Below are positions 59,261 through 64,000 of a stretch of 64,000 bases of DNA, piece by piece; the stretch's first letter is position 1; the number at the start of each line of letters is the position of its first letter. The notes under the pieces are model-generated. The model saw only the letters and a program-made list of their open reading frames with translations. It was not told the DNA's origin and ran no database searches. The DNA comes from Odontomyia ornata. Its lineage: Eukaryota; Arthropoda; Insecta; Diptera; Stratiomyidae. The position numbers were made by a program, and so were the translations under genes. The stretch is from NCBI GenBank assembly GCA_963969285.1, contig OZ017738.1, positions 274,216,996-274,280,995 of the forward strand. Reading direction: 5' to 3'.

Positions 59261-59324
<64 letters not shown>
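59261..59324. repeat. (AT)n microsatellite, unit 1
   Basis: 64 bp of pure AT dinucleotides. The unit 2 copy is 28 bp longer. Confidence 0.95.
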
Positions 59325-59328
<4 letters not shown>

Positions 59329-59441
59329 ACAGAGGTGGCCAAAAGTGATCGGACAATACAAGAAACAAGCAATAAAATACTTTTACGAGCATAAGCTTTG
59401 AAATGAAATAAAAATTTTTCCCTTATATAAAAGTTACTTGT
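59325..59441. other. Tc1-like terminal sequence at the duplication junction
   Basis: GTATACAGAGGTGGCCAAAA resembles the outer end of Tc1/Tc3-type inverted repeats. No transposase is attached. Confidence 0.35.
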
Positions 59442-60477
59442 ATTCTGACGGTGTCCCAGTCATATATCACATATATGGACAGGCCACCGATAAGAAGATA
59501 AAATATCCTCCGGATTTGAGTTCACAAGACCAACAATTCCAATAGAGATACTCATTTGCTAGATTCATTGAAGCTGATCGAGCTGAGACGGCGCAATCTA
59601 GGTACTGGTGGCTGGATGACAATGTCTAAATTATTCTTGTTTATTCGCAGTTTTTGTGTTTTTCGTTACTTAGTTTTTGAGTTTCAGCTCATTATTGCTA
59701 CATTTAGTGTTGTTGTTTATTTGTGTTTAAAATTTGGGATAGGTTGGGTATATGTTATGTGTATTATATTAGGTTTAGAGACAAGGTTAAACGCATAGGT
59801 TAGGAATATTGTGATAGAAGTTTTAATTATAAGATAAAACTTTTGATTGAATTTTATTAGAGTTAGGCTATAACATCTTAGGTGTAGGATCAAAGTTCAC
59901 TGTTGTGTTAAAATTATAAATAATTTTAGGATAGTGTTGGCTGGTTTTTTCTCCTTTTTCCAATCAAATCATAAAATATATTAGAATCTTAATTAATATG
60001 AGTTTGCTATAGTTTTTTGATGAAATGTGTTTAACTCATATCGTATAAATTTAGAGAACCATTCGGGCCACAAAGTTTTTGTATTGTTATTGTTTGGAAT
60101 TTGCTTTATATTCTGTTAAAATTTATAACGATTTGTATTGAATAAAGCGCTTTTGACTTTGACTTTGAAAAGGGTTAAACATACTTCCTGTACAACATTT
60201 ACTCATTTTCAAAGTGTTAGGCACATTTTCCATAAAGTGCGGCAAGAGAAGAACTTATAGTATTATACGAGAAGTCAAAATAATATGACTTTTAAATGCC
60301 CAAAAGTAAAAACATTATGTTCAGAAGAAGCTTTGTGTGTATTGGGCCTAAATATTTTTGCTACCTACCAATCGAAATAAAATTATCAAAAAATTCAATG
60401 TCTTTTCAAAAAAATTTTGCTCAATGGTTACTCGGCATTGAAGATTTTAATGTTCTGTTAGAAGAAGCAACTAAAAA

Positions 60478-61966
60478 CAAGTTGGGTAAACAGACCTACG
60501 CTCATGTCAGAAGGGTTTTGTATTCAATTTACAAAATGCAGTCACCAGATCGAATCAAATCAAAATACATGTCAAAGACGATTTTATTGGAGATAATATG
60601 AAATACGAAGATCATACTATTATTAACAAAGTTGAACAAATTTCGACTTCTGAGGTTTTTGGCATTGTTACACTCATAAATATCTCCCTTGATAATTATT
60701 TCAGATGTCCATTCGCGAGGGAGGAAACACAATTTTCATGTATTTCCCCCCCTGTGCCCCACTGAAGCAAAAACTGACAGTTTAAGAAGTGTTTTGAAAT
60801 GCTCCCATGAAAACGTTCATTTTATACTCATATCGGCTACGTTTGATGAATTTTTTTTCAGAGGCTATTCTCCTGCACTGTTATCATCTATACATGGCCA
60901 ATTTTTCGAATCCTAGAATGGTTGCAAAGCCCTTTTGCTAGGAGCTCTCTCCCGCCTCGTTGACTTGTTTCACTTATGAGCATTAATTGTAGGTACTCAT
61001 CTTCAGTCATTCATTAAATTGAATCAAGTGTTCAAAGCATGCACCTTAAACGTTGAAGTTGGGAAAAATTACTCAAAATTATCCAATCTTCGCATTTAAA
61101 ACAGCCACTATTTTGTTTTACGATTACTGATACCACTAGCTGAACCGATTCTCAAAGATCTACATGACACCTATCATTCCTGAAATTTTCATGCAAATTC
61201 CAGCAAAACTGTAGCGTCTGAGTCGGTAAAAAGCGCATGTTGTTCCATAGCCATATGTTGCCATAGTAATAAATGCAGCGCATATTGTTCCATAGTAAGA
61301 CAGGAAAATTCAAACCGCTATAACTTCGCTAAATGTGATTCAATCTTTATGAAGCTTTCAGGATAGATCAATCTTATAAATAGTCATCTGCGTACTGAAT
61401 TTCATTGAATTTAAGGGTACCGTTAAGATTATATTCAAGAAAACATAAAATCGATAAATCATACTATTACTAACAAAGTTGAGTGAATTGCGACTTCTCA
61501 CGTATTTGTTGTTGTTGTACTCATCAAGATCTACATTCTTGATTTTTTTCAGATTTTTCGGATCACAGGTGTCCAATCGCGAGGGGGGGGACACAAATTT
61601 TTCGTGTATTCCCCTCCCTGTGCGCCCCTCGAAGCGAACTTTGCCAAATTAAGACCTGTTTTGAAAAGTTCTCATCAAGACCTTTCATTTGATACCCATA
61701 TCGGTTACTTTGAATGAAATTTTTTTGTCGGGGGGTCACTCCCCTATACGGGGAGACCCCCCTTAAATACCTTATAAAATTTTTTTGTAGTAGAACTTTG
61801 AAGAGAACACCACTTTACACCGACGTACAAAATTTGATGTTTCTAGCTTAAGTAGTTTCCGAGAAAAACTGCTGTGACACACGGACGGACGGACGGACAG
61901 ACAGACGGACAGACAGGACGCGATTTTAGTAGGGTTTTGTAAAATCATTTTACAAAACCCTAAAAA
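60478..61966 (+). mobile_element. Hairpin-ended repeat family (R), copy 4
   Basis: Duplicate of copy 3 within unit 2, with the same (ACGG)n tract and terminal hairpin. Confidence 0.75.
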
Positions 61967-62041
61967 TAAAAAAAAATCCTCGCTTTAGATTAAGAGAGAT
62001 GTAATTTTAAAGTTGGTCATCGTTTTACTCATGGTACAAAG

Positions 62042-62479
62042 CATAGTATACTCAAATAGCAGCCACACCTTTCATTTACCCTGTGTTGCACACTTTTTGA
62101 ATTTTCCCAGGGGCACGTCAGCTGATCCGGGGCATGAAAGCTGATCCCATGTTTCGCGCGCTCAAGAAACAAAGCAAAATGCAAATAAAATTTCCGACGC
62201 ACGTGTTCTTTTACGCATTTCAGAACATAGGAGTGCTGCCACATCCTAACAAAAACTAAAAGATTGCATGGAACGAATTTGTTTTTCTGCATTGTTATTG
62301 ATTTTTTAGCTCTGGTAGCCCTGAAATCTCTCATCGAAGCATATGTTTATATTCGCGCCATTCCTCGCATCAGCGTTTACCATCTACCTGCTACCGAAGA
62401 TTTATGGCTCGCTGTTCGGCTTGTGTTCGAATTTTTCCGGAGGGTTGATGGAGTGTGGTTACTAGTTGAGTATACTATG
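62042..62479 (+). mobile_element. MITE copy 4, with GTACAAAG target duplication
   Basis: Duplicate of copy 3; flanks at 62034-62041 and 62480-62487. It arose by tandem duplication, not by independent insertion. Confidence 0.88.
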
Positions 62480-62650
62480 GTACAAAGAAACTTAGGTATG
62501 CTCGCTCACCGAAGTACTGCCGCCATTTAAAGCATTTGTGACGTCAGTGGGAGCACGTCTGCATAATATTGGATATTGCTTGGGTAAAATGTTAGTTTTT
62601 TATGCAATTCTTGATTGAATGTGGATTTTTGGTGTGTTGTGTTGCTACGA

Positions 62651-63888
<1,238 letters not shown>

Positions 63889-64000
63889 ACAGAGGTGGCC
63901 AAAAGTGATCGGACAATACAAGAAACAAGCAATAAAATACTTTTACGAGCATAAGCTTTGAAATGAAATAAAAATTTTTCCCTTATATAAAAGTTACTTG

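Larger units (their letters stand above)
54910..59441 (+). repeat. 4.53-kb tandem duplication, unit 1
   Basis: ATTCTGACGGTGTCCCAG at 54910 recurs at 59442, and the whole intervening 4532 bp is repeated. I noticed one base difference (T at 56340 versus C at 60872 in the TTCTNCTG context) and different (AT)n lengths. The junction joins Tc1-like terminal sequence (59325-59441) to mid-RT of the LINE. Confidence 0.92.

Overview
The window looks like repeat-dense insect chromatin, probably dipteran. The reasons are Osvaldo/Ulysses-type Ty3/gypsy elements, R1-clade, jockey-type, CR1-like and RTE-like LINEs, mariner remnants, a THAP/P-element transposase remnant, AT-rich spacers and spliceosomal intron signals. 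No intact single-copy host gene, rRNA, tRNA or CRISPR array was seen. Almost every recognisable reading frame belongs to a transposable element and carries at least one stop, frameshift, deletion or lost catalytic residue. Species cannot be assigned from the sequence alone. Layout: (1) 1-1743 is a segment bounded by ~90-bp inverted repeats. It encloses, on the minus strand, a decayed multi-pass membrane RING E3 ligase gene resembling RNF26. (2) 1744-6169 is AT-rich spacer with a GC-richer patch. (3) A minus-strand RTE-like LINE (6170-6479 plus 18742-20251) is split by Gypsy-A (6480-18741). Gypsy-A is a 12.3-kb Ty3/gypsy element with 3.4-3.5-kb LTRs, a tRNA-Lys primer site, a textbook -1 frameshift signal between gag and pol, and a 4-bp target duplication. 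(4) Mariner remnants follow (20252-21271), then a MITE split by a ~4.65-kb CR1-like LINE (21415-26477), then a second MITE copy (26845-27259). (5) A second PHD-finger-bearing LINE (from 28271) is split by a plus-strand RTE-like LINE (30240-33372). (6) 33689-51165 is Gypsy-B on the minus strand. Its interior holds plus-strand Gypsy-C (35217-43849), whose gag is split by a 4.94-kb R1-clade LINE with a 14-bp target duplication. The right LTR of Gypsy-B holds a 1.3-kb hairpin-ended repeat. (7) 51166-64000 contains more copies of that repeat, a decayed jockey-type LINE, and a 4.53-kb tandem duplication (54910-59441 and 59442-64000). The duplicated unit carries a LINE tail, the hairpin-ended repeat, the MITE and a P-element-like transposase fragment. 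How the parts relate: this is a stratigraphy of insertions rather than an operon or pathway. The order of events can be read from nested target duplications. The most unusual signals are a series of four stem-loops with an invariant 8-nt loop and covarying stems in the Gypsy-B leader; the -1 frameshift cassette in Gypsy-A; the RNF26-like gene between inverted repeats; the very long, nearly identical Gypsy-A LTRs around a catalytically dead pol; and the SAP-domain Gag of Gypsy-C, which reads in frame into an R1 ORF1.
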